Both the position numbers and the translations under genes were made by a program. The notes under the pieces are model-generated. The model did not search any database, had not been told where the DNA came from, and saw nothing but the letters and a program-made list of their open reading frames with translations. Below, in pieces: positions 15,197-24,402 of a stretch of 64,000 bases of DNA. Numbering within the stretch: the stretch's first letter is position 1; every line of letters begins with the position of its first letter. The stretch is from Halovulum dunhuangense (GTDB lineage Bacteria > Pseudomonadota > Alphaproteobacteria > Rhodobacterales > Rhodobacteraceae): positions 558,001 to 622,000 of the forward strand of contig NZ_JABFBC010000002.1 of assembly GCF_013093415.1 (NCBI RefSeq), read 5' to 3'.

Positions 15197-17218
15197 CTAG
15201 TCGAGCCGCAGTTCCACGCCGGCCCGTGCGGCATGCCCGAACCGATCCAGCACCGTCACGGTTACATGGCCGGGACCGTCGGGCGTCCAGACGAAACTGC
15301 GCGCCATCGGATCCCAGGGAACGACAGCGCCGTCCACCATCCAGGTGAATGGCGCGCGACCGTCCTGTACCTTGGCGACCAACCGGGCGGCAGCGCCCCG
15401 TCCGGACAGCACCAGCACCGCCCCATCGGGCGGATAGACCAGCGCAAGCGGCACCGCGTCCGCCTTGGCGGGCCGCCGAACCGGCCCCAGCTGCCGCAAA
15501 GGCGCGGGCAGCTCGGCATGGCTGACCAGCAGCACATCAGATGGCGGCGGCGGCAACGGCACAAGCCCGCCCTCGATCCGCGCAAAGACTTCGAACATCA
15601 GGGGTGCCGCCGTCTCGAAACCGGAAAGTCCCGGCACCGCGGCAGCGTCGGGACGGCCCGCCCAGATGGCCACCACATGCGCACCGTCATGGCCGATTGC
15701 CCAGGCGTCGCGGTAGCCGTAAGAGGTGCCGGTCTTGAACGCGATGCGCCCGGAAGGGGCGAGCCCGGGCACAGGCGCGCCCCGCAGGATATCCGATACC
15801 TGCCAGGCCGCGGCGGCCCCCAGCAGCCTGTCGCCGCCCCCATCCACGCCCCCGCGCGCAAGAACCGCGTAAAGCCGTGCCAGATCCTCAAGCGAAAGCC
15901 CCAGGCCCCCCAGCGCGGCCGCAAGCCCTGGCGCCGCGTCGCCAGCCGTCCGCGGCACAGCCCCGGCGCGGCGCAGAAACGCGGTCAGCCGGGCCGGGCC
16001 GATCTCGTCCAGCAGGGCGACCGCGGGCACGTTGAGCGAAAGTTGCAGCGCCTCGCGTGCCGACACCGCGCCGCGATACCCGCCGTCGAAATTGACCGGG
16101 GCGTACCCGCCGAAATCCGTTGGCCGATCCTCCAGCCGGGTTTCGGGATGGGCACGCCCATCGGCGAAGGCCAACGCGTAGACAAAAGGCTTCAGCGCCG
16201 ATCCGGGCGAGCGTACGGCCCGGCTCATGTCGATGAAGCCGCCCCGCGCGGTCGCACCCGGCAGTGCTGCACCCGCATGAGCGACAAGCCGGCCGCTGCG
16301 ATGGTCGATCACGATACCCGCCGCCGAAACACCGGGCGGCAGCCGGCCGGCAGCAGCGGCCAGCACATGCTCCAGCCCGATCTGCATCTTGAGATCCACC
16401 GGCAGCCGGTGGACCGGCGCTGCCGGATCCTCCGCCACGGCCCGCCCCGCCAGGTGCCAGGCATGTTCGGGAAACGGGGTGCGTCTGCGCGGCACCGGCT
16501 CTGCCATCGCATGCGGCAGCACCGTTGGGTCGAGAACGCCCAGCGCCGCAGCGCGGGCCAGAACACCGTTTCGCGCCCGCTCTGCCACAAGCGGCGCGCG
16601 ATCCGGGCGCCGCGCCTCGGGGGCCTGCGGCAGCGCCACCAGCAGCGCCGCCTCGCCTGGCGACAGCCGGTGCGCGTCCTTGCCGAACCAGCTCATGGAG
16701 GCAGCGCGCACGCCCTCGATATTTCCGCCATAGGGGGCGCGCGTCAGGTAGATCTGCAGGATCTCGGCCTTGGACAAGCGCCGCTCCAGCGCCAGCGCCA
16801 GCCGGATCTGCCGCAGCTTTCCGCGCCATTGCCCGGTGCCGCCCCCATCGATCAGGCGGGCGACCTGCATCGTCAGGGTCGAGCCGCCCGACACGATCCG
16901 CCCAGCCAGCAGGCTGTCCAGCGCCGCCCGCGCCAGCGCCAGCGGATCGACCCCGGGGTGCGACCAGAAGCGCCGGTCCTCATAGGCGATCAGTTGCACG
17001 AGAAAGCCCGCATCCACGCGCTCGGCGCCCACGGGCAGGCGCCAGCGGTCATCCGCGGCCAGGAACACCCGCAGCGGCGCGCCTTCGGCATCCGTCACCA
17101 CCGTCGAGAACGGGGCCTCTAGCGGCGGCAAATCGGCGGTGTCGATCCAGCGGTCGAGTGCGAAGCCCCCGACCGCAAGGCCGATCGCCAGCCCGGCCGC
17201 GATGCGCCGCCCCCGCAT
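15197..17218 (-). CDS. pbpC: Penicillin-binding protein 1C
   Basis: A 673-residue bifunctional peptidoglycan synthase anchored by one N-terminal span (residues ~5-20). The GT51 glycosyltransferase domain has catalytic Glu80 in IAYEDRRFWSHPGVD and the GGSTLTMQ motif at 111-118. The transpeptidase domain carries S340 in the SALK motif, SLN at 394-396 and KTGT at 495-498. A BiPBP_C domain (roughly 590-673) marks the PBP1C subtype. It starts 1 bp after the stop of the alpha-2-macroglobulin gene, the usual bacterial pairing in which the macroglobulin traps proteases and PBP1C repairs the wall. The C-terminus converges on the candidate RNA terminator. Confidence 0.95.
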   Translation of the reverse strand: MRGRRIAAGLAIGLAVGGFALDRWIDTADLPPLEAPFSTVVTDAEGAPLRVFLAADDRWRLPVGAERVDAGFLVQLIAYEDRRFWSHPGVDPLALARAALDSLLAGRIVSGGSTLTMQVARLIDGGGTGQWRGKLRQIRLALALERRLSKAEILQIYLTRAPYGGNIEGVRAASMSWFGKDAHRLSPGEAALLVALPQAPEARRPDRAPLVAERARNGVLARAAALGVLDPTVLPHAMAEPVPRRRTPFPEHAWHLAGRAVAEDPAAPVHRLPVDLKMQIGLEHVLAAAAGRLPPGVSAAGIVIDHRSGRLVAHAGAALPGATARGGFIDMSRAVRSPGSALKPFVYALAFADGRAHPETRLEDRPTDFGGYAPVNFDGGYRGAVSAREALQLSLNVPAVALLDEIGPARLTAFLRRAGAVPRTAGDAAPGLAAALGGLGLSLEDLARLYAVLARGGVDGGGDRLLGAAAAWQVSDILRGAPVPGLAPSGRIAFKTGTSYGYRDAWAIGHDGAHVVAIWAGRPDAAAVPGLSGFETAAPLMFEVFARIEGGLVPLPPPPSDVLLVSHAELPAPLRQLGPVRRPAKADAVPLALVYPPDGAVLVLSGRGAAARLVAKVQDGRAPFTWMVDGAVVPWDPMARSFVWTPDGPGHVTVTVLDRFGHAARAGVELRLD

Positions 17219-17219
17219 G

Positions 17220-20200
17220 TCAGGGGGCGATCACGGCCTGCCCTGTCGCGCCACGGGCGCGGAAGGCGGGGCGGTACATGTCCTCGACGCTGGCTGCCGG
17301 GTGGTGGAACACCCCGGCCGATATCGCCCGCACCGCATAGGCCAGCCGGATCGGCTGCCGCCCGCTAGCATCGACGGCGGCGGTATAGCGCATCGTCTCG
17401 GCCGCGGTGTGGCGGGCGATGTCGGGCAGGTCGATCCAGTCGAGCCCGGCCACATTCCCGGTCGAGACGAGCGCGGGGTTGTCGATCTCGAAGCCCGCTG
17501 GAAGCGGATCGGTGATCATCAGCCGCGCCGCGCCGTCGCGCTCGGGCGTGACGGTCAGCACCACCACGATCCGGTCGTTCCGGCGGATCGACTGCGGATC
17601 CACCGGCGCGCCCTCGGGCGTGAAGAGCTGCCGCTCGATCCGGTAGCCGTTGCCTTGAGCGGGTTCGGCCGCCTCGGGCGTGCCGAAGACGGTCAGCACC
17701 ACCGGCACCGCCAGCGCCCCGTCATTCGCGATGCGGCGCGGGGTGGCAAGGTCCTGCCCATCAAAGGCCTCGGCCAGCGGACCGGCGGGGGCGGCCCCGT
17801 CAAGGGTGAGGCCCGGCTCGGCCCCGACCGCGCCCAGCGCATGGGCGGCAAGCACCGTCCAGAGCTGTTCCTGCGTGGACGCGCTTCGCCCGGGCCGCGC
17901 GTCCCGCACCACCGCCTCGGTCAGATCCGCCCGGTCCAGCGCCTGGCTTCCGGCCTCCACCGCCAGCGTCAGCACCGCCGCCCGGTCGCGCGCCGCCGTT
18001 CCGTAATCGGCGCGCCAGCCGCTGTCGGCCTCGCCCTCGCCAAGCCTTGCAGCCGCCGCGCGGAACATCGCGTCGGCCCGCGCCGGATCGCCATAGGCGG
18101 CCAGCCCCGCACCCAGCTGCGCCAGCGCCAGCGGCGTCGCGAAGGCATCCGCCCGGCTGTCGGCATAGTAGCGCAGATCCCCGATCGAGGCGCGGCCCTC
18201 GCGCGCCAGCACCATCAGCGCATAGGCCAGCCCCTCGCCGCCATTCTCGAAATCGGGCGCGGCATTCACCGCGTTGGCAAGGTTGCGCAACGCCGCGTCG
18301 AAGGCGCGCTCGGACACCGGGTGCCCCTCGGCCCGGGCGCGCGACAGGAAGTCGGTGACATAGGCATCGAGCCAAAGATCGCCGTCGCCCGGCCGCCAGA
18401 GCCCGAAACTCCCGTCCGATGCCTGCCGCCCCAGCACCGAGTTCAGCGCATCGCGCATCCTGGTATCCAGCCTTTCCTGCCCCAGCAGGTCCAGCGAGGC
18501 CGCCATCTGGTCGTAGTAAAGCAGCGGCAGCGCGCGCGACACGATCTGTTCCGTGCAGCCGAAGGGATAGGCGTCGAGCGCGGCCAGCAACCCAGGCACG
18601 TCGAACCGCGCCAGCGCCCCAGCCGAGACCAGCACCCGCCCGGTGCCGGGAACCAGCCCCGCCAGCAGGTCGCCCGTCAGGTCGAGCGATTGCCCCGGCT
18701 CAAGCGTCAGGCGCGACTGGCGCGCGATCCCCGGATCGTTCGCCCGTATCCCCAGCGCCAGCTCCTTGGTCAACACCTGACCGTCGGGCGTGGTGAGCTG
18801 CACGACAAGCCCGTTGTCGCCCACCGCCCCGGCAGTTATCGGCACCGAAAGCGTTGCGCGCCCTCCAGCCTCGAGGCGCGCGCTCAGGGCCACGTCGGGC
18901 AGCGGCAGCGCATCGGTGCCGGTCAGGGTCACGCTCACCGGCCCGGCGGGGCCGGACACATGGGTCAGGTCGAACACGATCTCGGACCGGTCGCCGGGCG
19001 CAAGAAAGCGGGGCAGCGTGGCGCTCAGCACGACCGGGTCGCGGACCAGAAGCTCCTGGCTGGCCGATCCGACACCGCTCGCGGACCAGACCACCGCGTC
19101 GAGCCGCACCGTTCCGTTGAAGTCCGGCAGGGGCACGGGAACGCTTGCCCTGCCTTCCGCATCCAGCGTCAGCGGCCCCGAGAACACGGCCATCAGCCGC
19201 TCGGTCGGCGGTGGGCCGGCCAGCGACGCGGCCCCGCCATCGCCGCCCGAGCGCAGGCGCCCGGGGCTGCCCTGCATGCCGTCGATCAGCCGGCCATAGA
19301 GATCGCGCAACTCGAAGCCCAGCCGCCGCTGACCCAGGTAATGCGCCGCCGGATCGGGCGGCTCGGATCCGGTCAGGTTCAGGATGCCCAGATCGACGGC
19401 CGAAACCGTCGCGAAAACCGTCTCGCCCGGCTGTGCACCCGTCACCGCAAGACTTGCCATGTGCACCCCGCGCGGTGCCGCCTCGGCCCGGGAAGTAAAG
19501 GCCGCTTCCAGCCTGCGCGGCCCCGGCTCGATCCCGACCCAGCCAAGCCCGATCGCCCGCGACGGGTTGCGCCCGGCGGCACGCTCCAGCGGGCGGACAT
19601 GGCTTGCCACCACATAGGCGCCGATCCCCCAGGCATCGGTCACCGCCAGATCGACCTCCACCGGGGCGGTGTCCGTCACCGTCAGGCTGCGGCGCTCGAT
19701 CAGCCCGTCGGCCAGCACCATGACCTGTATCTCGCCGGGCAGGCGCGGCGCGATGCGCAGCCGCGCGGTATCGCCGGCGGCATAGCTCTCGCGGTCGAGC
19801 GAGACCTCCAGCAGGTCGGGCGTCTCGGTCCCGGCATCGGCGGCATACCAGCCCGCATCGAAGGCCGTGACCGTGCGCGCATAGCCCCCCGAGGCGCCTG
19901 CGACCGACAACTCGTAGCGCCCCCAGTCGACACCTGCCTCGATCCGCACGGGCGCATCGGCCAGCGTGTCGATCGTGCCGTCCGCGATGCGGTTGCGGCT
20001 TTCGATCCGCTCGAAATTCCACCGGCCGTTCAGTTCGTACCACTGGTAGTCGGTCTCGACGCGGACCAGCTCCCAGCGCAGCCCCGGCATCGCGACCTGC
20101 GCGCCGCCCGCGCCCAGCGCGATCACGTCGAAGGCGGCGCTGCTGCCTTCGGGGACATCCCCGTCGAACAGCGGCCGCACCCCGATCAACGGCGCATCCG

Positions 20201-22664
20201 GGCGGACCGGGCGGGTGATCCGCCGCTCTACCGGTCGGCCCGAAGTGTCGGCCAGCCGCACCACCGCCGTCAGTTCCAGCGGGCGATCCGCCATCTCGGG
20301 ACGGCTGGGAAAAAGCGGCAGCGAAAGCCTGCCATCGGCGCCCGTAACCAGCGGGCGCTCGGCAAGCGGGGCATATTGCGTGGAAAACTGGCTGTCGGTC
20401 GGCCCGAAGCGGTAGCCGGGGAAGCCCGCGACACCGTCCGTGGCGGATACCAGCAGGTCGCCATCGACCGTCAGCCCGGCACCCGGGGCGCCGAACAGGA
20501 ACCGCGCCTCGATCCCGAGCGGCGGCAGCGCTGACAGATCCACCGGCCCCTCGGGCAGGTCGAGCGTGAAATCGATCCGCTCTGGCACGAAATCCTCGAC
20601 CAGGAAGCCGGCATCGGCCAGCGCCGGCGCCTCGGGATCGGCGTGGACGCGCAGCCGCCACGGTCCGCGCATCGCGCCATCCGGCAGGTCGAGCGCCAGC
20701 ACCCGCCCCCCGGCCCCTGCGTCCGTCAGGGTCTGACGACCATGCTCGACCCCGTCGGGGCGCAGGATCACCGCCGTCAGCGGCAGCCCCGCGATCCCGC
20801 GGCTTGCCGGATCACGGGCCAGGATCGTCGCGTTCAGCCGCTCGCCTGGCCGATAGGCGCCGCGATCGGTGGCGATGAACACGTCTACCGGCGGCGGCGC
20901 GGCGCGTCCGGCAACCCCGCGATCGCCCAGATCCATGGCCGCCTCGGTCAGGTCCAGAAAGGCGTAATCCCCCTCGGCGCCGGTCGCGGTCAGAAGCGCG
21001 GGCGCAGATCCCCCGGTGCCACGGGCCAGCCCCGGAGGAAAGACGGCGTAGCCCCCGGCATCGGTCACGGCCCGCCCCAGCGCCGCGCCGTTGCGCGCGA
21101 CAAGCGCCACCTCTACCCCCGGCCGGGGCGCGGCCGAGCCGAGCCCGCGCACGAAGACATGCACCCCATCGGGGCCGGACAGGGTGGACAGGCCCAGATC
21201 GGTCACGATGAACCATTGCGTCGCCGCACGCTCCCAGTCCTCGGCGCCGGGAAGCCGGGCGGTCATGGCATAGACGCCCGGCACGAAGTCCTGCACCGTC
21301 TCGCCCAGGGGCAGCGTGGTGGTCACGTCGCGGTTCAGCTCCATCCCGAGTTCCGCGACGCCGGACCAGACCGGCGTGCCCAGCTCGTCCGCCAGACGCT
21401 CCTCGTCGTAGCCCGCCAGCGGGCTGCCCACGATACCGTCGCGCAGCGCCGCGCGAAGCCCCGCATCCGGGATCGCATGGATCGCCACCTCTGCCCGCGG
21501 GACATTGACGCCGATCAGCGGAATCGCCGCATCGGCGCTGCGCGGCAGGACATAGGCGCGCCCCGGAAAGCGCAGCGAAGGCGTGCGGTCGCGGACATAG
21601 AAACTCTGGTCCACGGCGCGGGCCAGCACCTCGCCGCTTTGCGCGGGCAGGCCCGGGCGCAGGGTCAGCGCCAACTCGCTGCCATGCGCCATCCCCTCGA
21701 TGCACAGATCCCGCCCGTCGGCGGTCACCGCAAGTCCCGGGGAAGGCAGGCTCAGGTAATCCGCGTAATCCACGGCCCCGGCAACCAGCGGCTCGGAAAA
21801 GGTGATGCAGACGCGCGGGGTGCCGGCATCGCTGTCGACGCGGCTGTCCGATACCCGAAACCCGTAGAGCCCGACGACCCGATCCAGCGCCGCAGACAGA
21901 TCCGCGCGCGGCCCCTCGGCCAGCGCAAGGCGCAGCGCATCGATACTGGCGCGGCCCTGTGCATTGGCCTCCAGCGCCACGGCCAGCGCTGCAAGCGCGT
22001 TCTGCAACTCTGCCCCGTCAGGTGCCCGCAGGACCGATGCCACAGCGGCGTTCAGCGCGTCGCGCCGCAGGTTGGCGCGTTCCTCGCCGTCATTGGTCCT
22101 GACCGCCAGCGCGTATTCGGAATAGGCCGCCCATGTCTCGGCCCGGTCGGCCAGGGCTGCCGCCATCCCGGCGCTGTCCATCGCGGCGCGGAAATCACCC
22201 GCCCTCGCGCCCTGCCGCGCCTCGGCCAGCAGCGCACCGGCATCCGTCCCGCCAGCATGGCCGACGACAATCCTCTCGACGAAGTCCCCTGCCTCGCCGA
22301 TGGCGCCGGGGGCAAGGAAGTCCAGCGCGGCTGCCCGCCGCGCGGCGCGGGCCCGGATCTCGGGCGGGATCGGCAGCATGACGGCGGATACGGCCCCGAC
22401 ATAGGGGTCGCGCCGCTCGACGCCGGTCTTCAGAAAGCACGACGCCGAGCGGGTGTTGTAGGTGAAGGCCTGGCACTGCGTCTCGGCATCGCAGGCCGCG
22501 CGGCAGAACTCGGGCGTGGTATCGAAGATCGACCGCAGATCACCGCCGTAGAAATCGGTGTCATGCTCGTAAAGCGGCCGCTTCAGCGGCAAGGGATCGG
22601 TCTGCGCGTGAAGCGGCAGGACCGTCAGGAGCATGGCGACGAAGGCGATGAAAATGCGGGCCAT
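17220..22664 (-). CDS. Bacterial alpha-2-macroglobulin (YfhM-like) with PAN/Apple domain
   Basis: A very large 1814-residue secreted protein. A signal peptide (MARIFIAFVAMLLTVLPLHAQ) is followed by a cysteine-rich PAN/Apple-like domain at about residues 45-95, then macroglobulin-type beta domains. The thioester motif CTEQ, with Cys1370, lies in YPFGCTEQIVSRALPLLYY and is followed by the alpha-alpha toroid thioester domain. The protein is thought to trap attacking proteases covalently in the periplasm. There is no lipobox Cys at the cleavage site, unlike E. coli YfhM, so it may be soluble or held by other means. pbpC follows 1 bp later on the same strand. Confidence 0.93.
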   Translation of the reverse strand: MARIFIAFVAMLLTVLPLHAQTDPLPLKRPLYEHDTDFYGGDLRSIFDTTPEFCRAACDAETQCQAFTYNTRSASCFLKTGVERRDPYVGAVSAVMLPIPPEIRARAARRAAALDFLAPGAIGEAGDFVERIVVGHAGGTDAGALLAEARQGARAGDFRAAMDSAGMAAALADRAETWAAYSEYALAVRTNDGEERANLRRDALNAAVASVLRAPDGAELQNALAALAVALEANAQGRASIDALRLALAEGPRADLSAALDRVVGLYGFRVSDSRVDSDAGTPRVCITFSEPLVAGAVDYADYLSLPSPGLAVTADGRDLCIEGMAHGSELALTLRPGLPAQSGEVLARAVDQSFYVRDRTPSLRFPGRAYVLPRSADAAIPLIGVNVPRAEVAIHAIPDAGLRAALRDGIVGSPLAGYDEERLADELGTPVWSGVAELGMELNRDVTTTLPLGETVQDFVPGVYAMTARLPGAEDWERAATQWFIVTDLGLSTLSGPDGVHVFVRGLGSAAPRPGVEVALVARNGAALGRAVTDAGGYAVFPPGLARGTGGSAPALLTATGAEGDYAFLDLTEAAMDLGDRGVAGRAAPPPVDVFIATDRGAYRPGERLNATILARDPASRGIAGLPLTAVILRPDGVEHGRQTLTDAGAGGRVLALDLPDGAMRGPWRLRVHADPEAPALADAGFLVEDFVPERIDFTLDLPEGPVDLSALPPLGIEARFLFGAPGAGLTVDGDLLVSATDGVAGFPGYRFGPTDSQFSTQYAPLAERPLVTGADGRLSLPLFPSRPEMADRPLELTAVVRLADTSGRPVERRITRPVRPDAPLIGVRPLFDGDVPEGSSAAFDVIALGAGGAQVAMPGLRWELVRVETDYQWYELNGRWNFERIESRNRIADGTIDTLADAPVRIEAGVDWGRYELSVAGASGGYARTVTAFDAGWYAADAGTETPDLLEVSLDRESYAAGDTARLRIAPRLPGEIQVMVLADGLIERRSLTVTDTAPVEVDLAVTDAWGIGAYVVASHVRPLERAAGRNPSRAIGLGWVGIEPGPRRLEAAFTSRAEAAPRGVHMASLAVTGAQPGETVFATVSAVDLGILNLTGSEPPDPAAHYLGQRRLGFELRDLYGRLIDGMQGSPGRLRSGGDGGAASLAGPPPTERLMAVFSGPLTLDAEGRASVPVPLPDFNGTVRLDAVVWSASGVGSASQELLVRDPVVLSATLPRFLAPGDRSEIVFDLTHVSGPAGPVSVTLTGTDALPLPDVALSARLEAGGRATLSVPITAGAVGDNGLVVQLTTPDGQVLTKELALGIRANDPGIARQSRLTLEPGQSLDLTGDLLAGLVPGTGRVLVSAGALARFDVPGLLAALDAYPFGCTEQIVSRALPLLYYDQMAASLDLLGQERLDTRMRDALNSVLGRQASDGSFGLWRPGDGDLWLDAYVTDFLSRARAEGHPVSERAFDAALRNLANAVNAAPDFENGGEGLAYALMVLAREGRASIGDLRYYADSRADAFATPLALAQLGAGLAAYGDPARADAMFRAAAARLGEGEADSGWRADYGTAARDRAAVLTLAVEAGSQALDRADLTEAVVRDARPGRSASTQEQLWTVLAAHALGAVGAEPGLTLDGAAPAGPLAEAFDGQDLATPRRIANDGALAVPVVLTVFGTPEAAEPAQGNGYRIERQLFTPEGAPVDPQSIRRNDRIVVVLTVTPERDGAARLMITDPLPAGFEIDNPALVSTGNVAGLDWIDLPDIARHTAAETMRYTAAVDASGRQPIRLAYAVRAISAGVFHHPAASVEDMYRPAFRARGATGQAVIAP

Positions 22665-22827
22665 GGGGCCTCCGGCTGAAATTCGATCCTATCATCCAGG
22701 GCCGACGATGGGGGTTGCGTCGATTCCCGGCAACCCGGCAACGCATGTTCAGAGCCGTTTGTTGAACGAGACTGAATGCGCTAACGTCCTATCTGTGGCG
22801 TGACTGGCGACCATGGGCGGAAAGCGA

Positions 22828-23655
22828 ATGACGACGCGCGATGGCGAAAATCTATCCGGACAGCGGCAGGATCCGCAGCATTCGGATCACCATCTCCTCC
22901 GCATCCGGCGCATCCTCGAACATCGTATCGCGCCTTCCCTGATGCTCGATCCGGCGCTGATCCTTCCATCCGGCCGGAAGTCGGGCCAGGACGAGGGACT
23001 GTCCGACACCATGGTCGCCATGGTTCTCCAGGGCCGCGAGGACCAGGCCCGGTCCGAGATCCGCGCGCTGCACCGCGGCGGCATGAGCTTCGAGCAGTTG
23101 CAGCTGGGCCTTCTGGCCCCCGCGGTGAAGAAGCTGGGCGCGCTGTGGGACAACGACAATGTCAGCTTCGTCGACGTGACGGTCGCGGTCGGCACCCTGC
23201 AGCGCCTGATGCATTTCGTGTCCGTCGAACTGGAGGGGGCGCCGATCATGCTGGCGAACCCGCGGTCGATCTGCATCTTCCCCGAGCCGGGCGCGATCCA
23301 CACTTTCGGGCCGGCGCTGGTCGCCGAGTATTTCGAGCATGCCGGCTGGCAGGTCCACTATGTTCCCGACGCCGACCGCAACCAGCTGCGCGCCATCGTC
23401 GAGGGCAGCGATGTCGATGTCCTGGGGCTGTCGCTCGGCCGGGCGGAAAAGGCGGACGCGGCGGCGACCCTTGTCGCAGAGCTGCGCGCCGTCTCGCGCA
23501 ACCGGCGGATCCTGACCGTCGCGGGCGGCCCCGCCCTTGTGCGGGACCCCCATCTGATGATGCAGCTCGGCGTGGATGCTGTGCTGGCCTCGATCGATAC
23601 GGCGCAGATCGCAACGGCCCGGATGGTGGATCACCGCCGCGCCGACAGGGCCTGA
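22828..23655 (+). CDS. PpaA/AerR-like cobalamin-binding regulator
   Basis: A 275-residue soluble protein. Residues ~55-130 form a helical cap ending LWDNDNVSFVDVTVAVGTLQRLM, which includes Trp107 and matches the cap of AerR/PpaA/CarH-type B12 photoreceptors. The C-terminal Rossmann-like B12 domain retains His158 in an A-x-H-x-x-G motif, where the usual D-x-H-x-x-G Asp is Ala. No DNA-binding domain is seen. In Rhodobacter, PpaA/AerR act as anti-repressors of photosynthesis genes, but no photosynthesis gene lies in this window. The inner ATG is preferred because a CGGAAAG ribosome site precedes it; an upstream ATG at 22813 is possible. Confidence 0.78.
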   Translation: MTTRDGENLSGQRQDPQHSDHHLLRIRRILEHRIAPSLMLDPALILPSGRKSGQDEGLSDTMVAMVLQGREDQARSEIRALHRGGMSFEQLQLGLLAPAVKKLGALWDNDNVSFVDVTVAVGTLQRLMHFVSVELEGAPIMLANPRSICIFPEPGAIHTFGPALVAEYFEHAGWQVHYVPDADRNQLRAIVEGSDVDVLGLSLGRAEKADAAATLVAELRAVSRNRRILTVAGGPALVRDPHLMMQLGVDAVLASIDTAQIATARMVDHRRADRA

Positions 23656-23760
23656 CAGCCCGGAACAGCGCCGGCGACGCCCCCCCGCAGACAATCGGTC
23701 GCCCTTGGCAATCCTGCCGCAGCGCTTACCCTCTGCGCGGAACACCCTGCGGGAGCGGTC

Positions 23761-24402
23761 ATGCTGCATGTCGAGAACCTGTCGAAATCCCATGGCGCCC
23801 TGCGCATCCTCGACGGCGTGGACCTGGCGCTGGGCCAGGGCGAGACGCTGGCGCTGACCGGCGAGTCGGGCAGCGGGAAAAGCACGCTTCTGCATCTGAT
23901 CGCGGGGCTGGACGCGCCCGATACCGGGCGGATCGTGCTGGGCGGGCAGGATATCGCCGCACTGGACGATGCCGGCCGCGCCGCGTTGCGCCGGGACCGG
24001 GTCGGGCTGGTGTTCCAGCAGTTCAACCTGGTCCAGAGCCTGCCGGTCGCGCAGAACGTGTCGCTGCAGGCGCGGCTTGCCGGGCGCCACGATGCCGCGC
24101 GGAACCGCCGCCTGATCGAGCGGCTGGGCCTGTCGGGGCTGGAAGACCGCTATCCGGAACAGCTGTCAGGGGGCCAGCAGCAGCGCGTGGCGATCGCCCG
24201 CGCGCTGGCGGCGGCGCCCCCCCTGCTGCTGGCTGACGAGCCGACCGGCAACCTGGACGAGGCGACCGGCGATGCCGTGCTCGACCTGATGCTGGACCTG
24301 GTGGCCGAGGCCGGAATGGCGCTGATCCTGGTCACCCATTCGCCGCGCCTGGCCGCACGGCTGGGGCAGGTGCGGCTGCTTCGCGCGGGCAGGCTGGCAT
24401 GA
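23761..24402 (+). CDS. ABC transporter ATP-binding protein, LolD/MacB type
   Basis: A 213-residue ATPase. Walker A GESGSGKS is at 34-41, signature LSGGQ at 135-139 and Walker B LLLADEP at 155-161, with the PTGNLDE motif typical of the LolD/MacB/FtsE class. It partners the FtsX-like permease encoded next (4-nt ATGA overlap). Such pairs act on lipoproteins, envelope lipids or peptides by mechanotransmission rather than classical transport. With the secreted lipocalin-like hydrolase that follows, it forms a three-gene unit conserved in several proteobacteria. Confidence 0.9.
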   Translation: MLHVENLSKSHGALRILDGVDLALGQGETLALTGESGSGKSTLLHLIAGLDAPDTGRIVLGGQDIAALDDAGRAALRRDRVGLVFQQFNLVQSLPVAQNVSLQARLAGRHDAARNRRLIERLGLSGLEDRYPEQLSGGQQQRVAIARALAAAPPLLLADEPTGNLDEATGDAVLDLMLDLVAEAGMALILVTHSPRLAARLGQVRLLRAGRLA

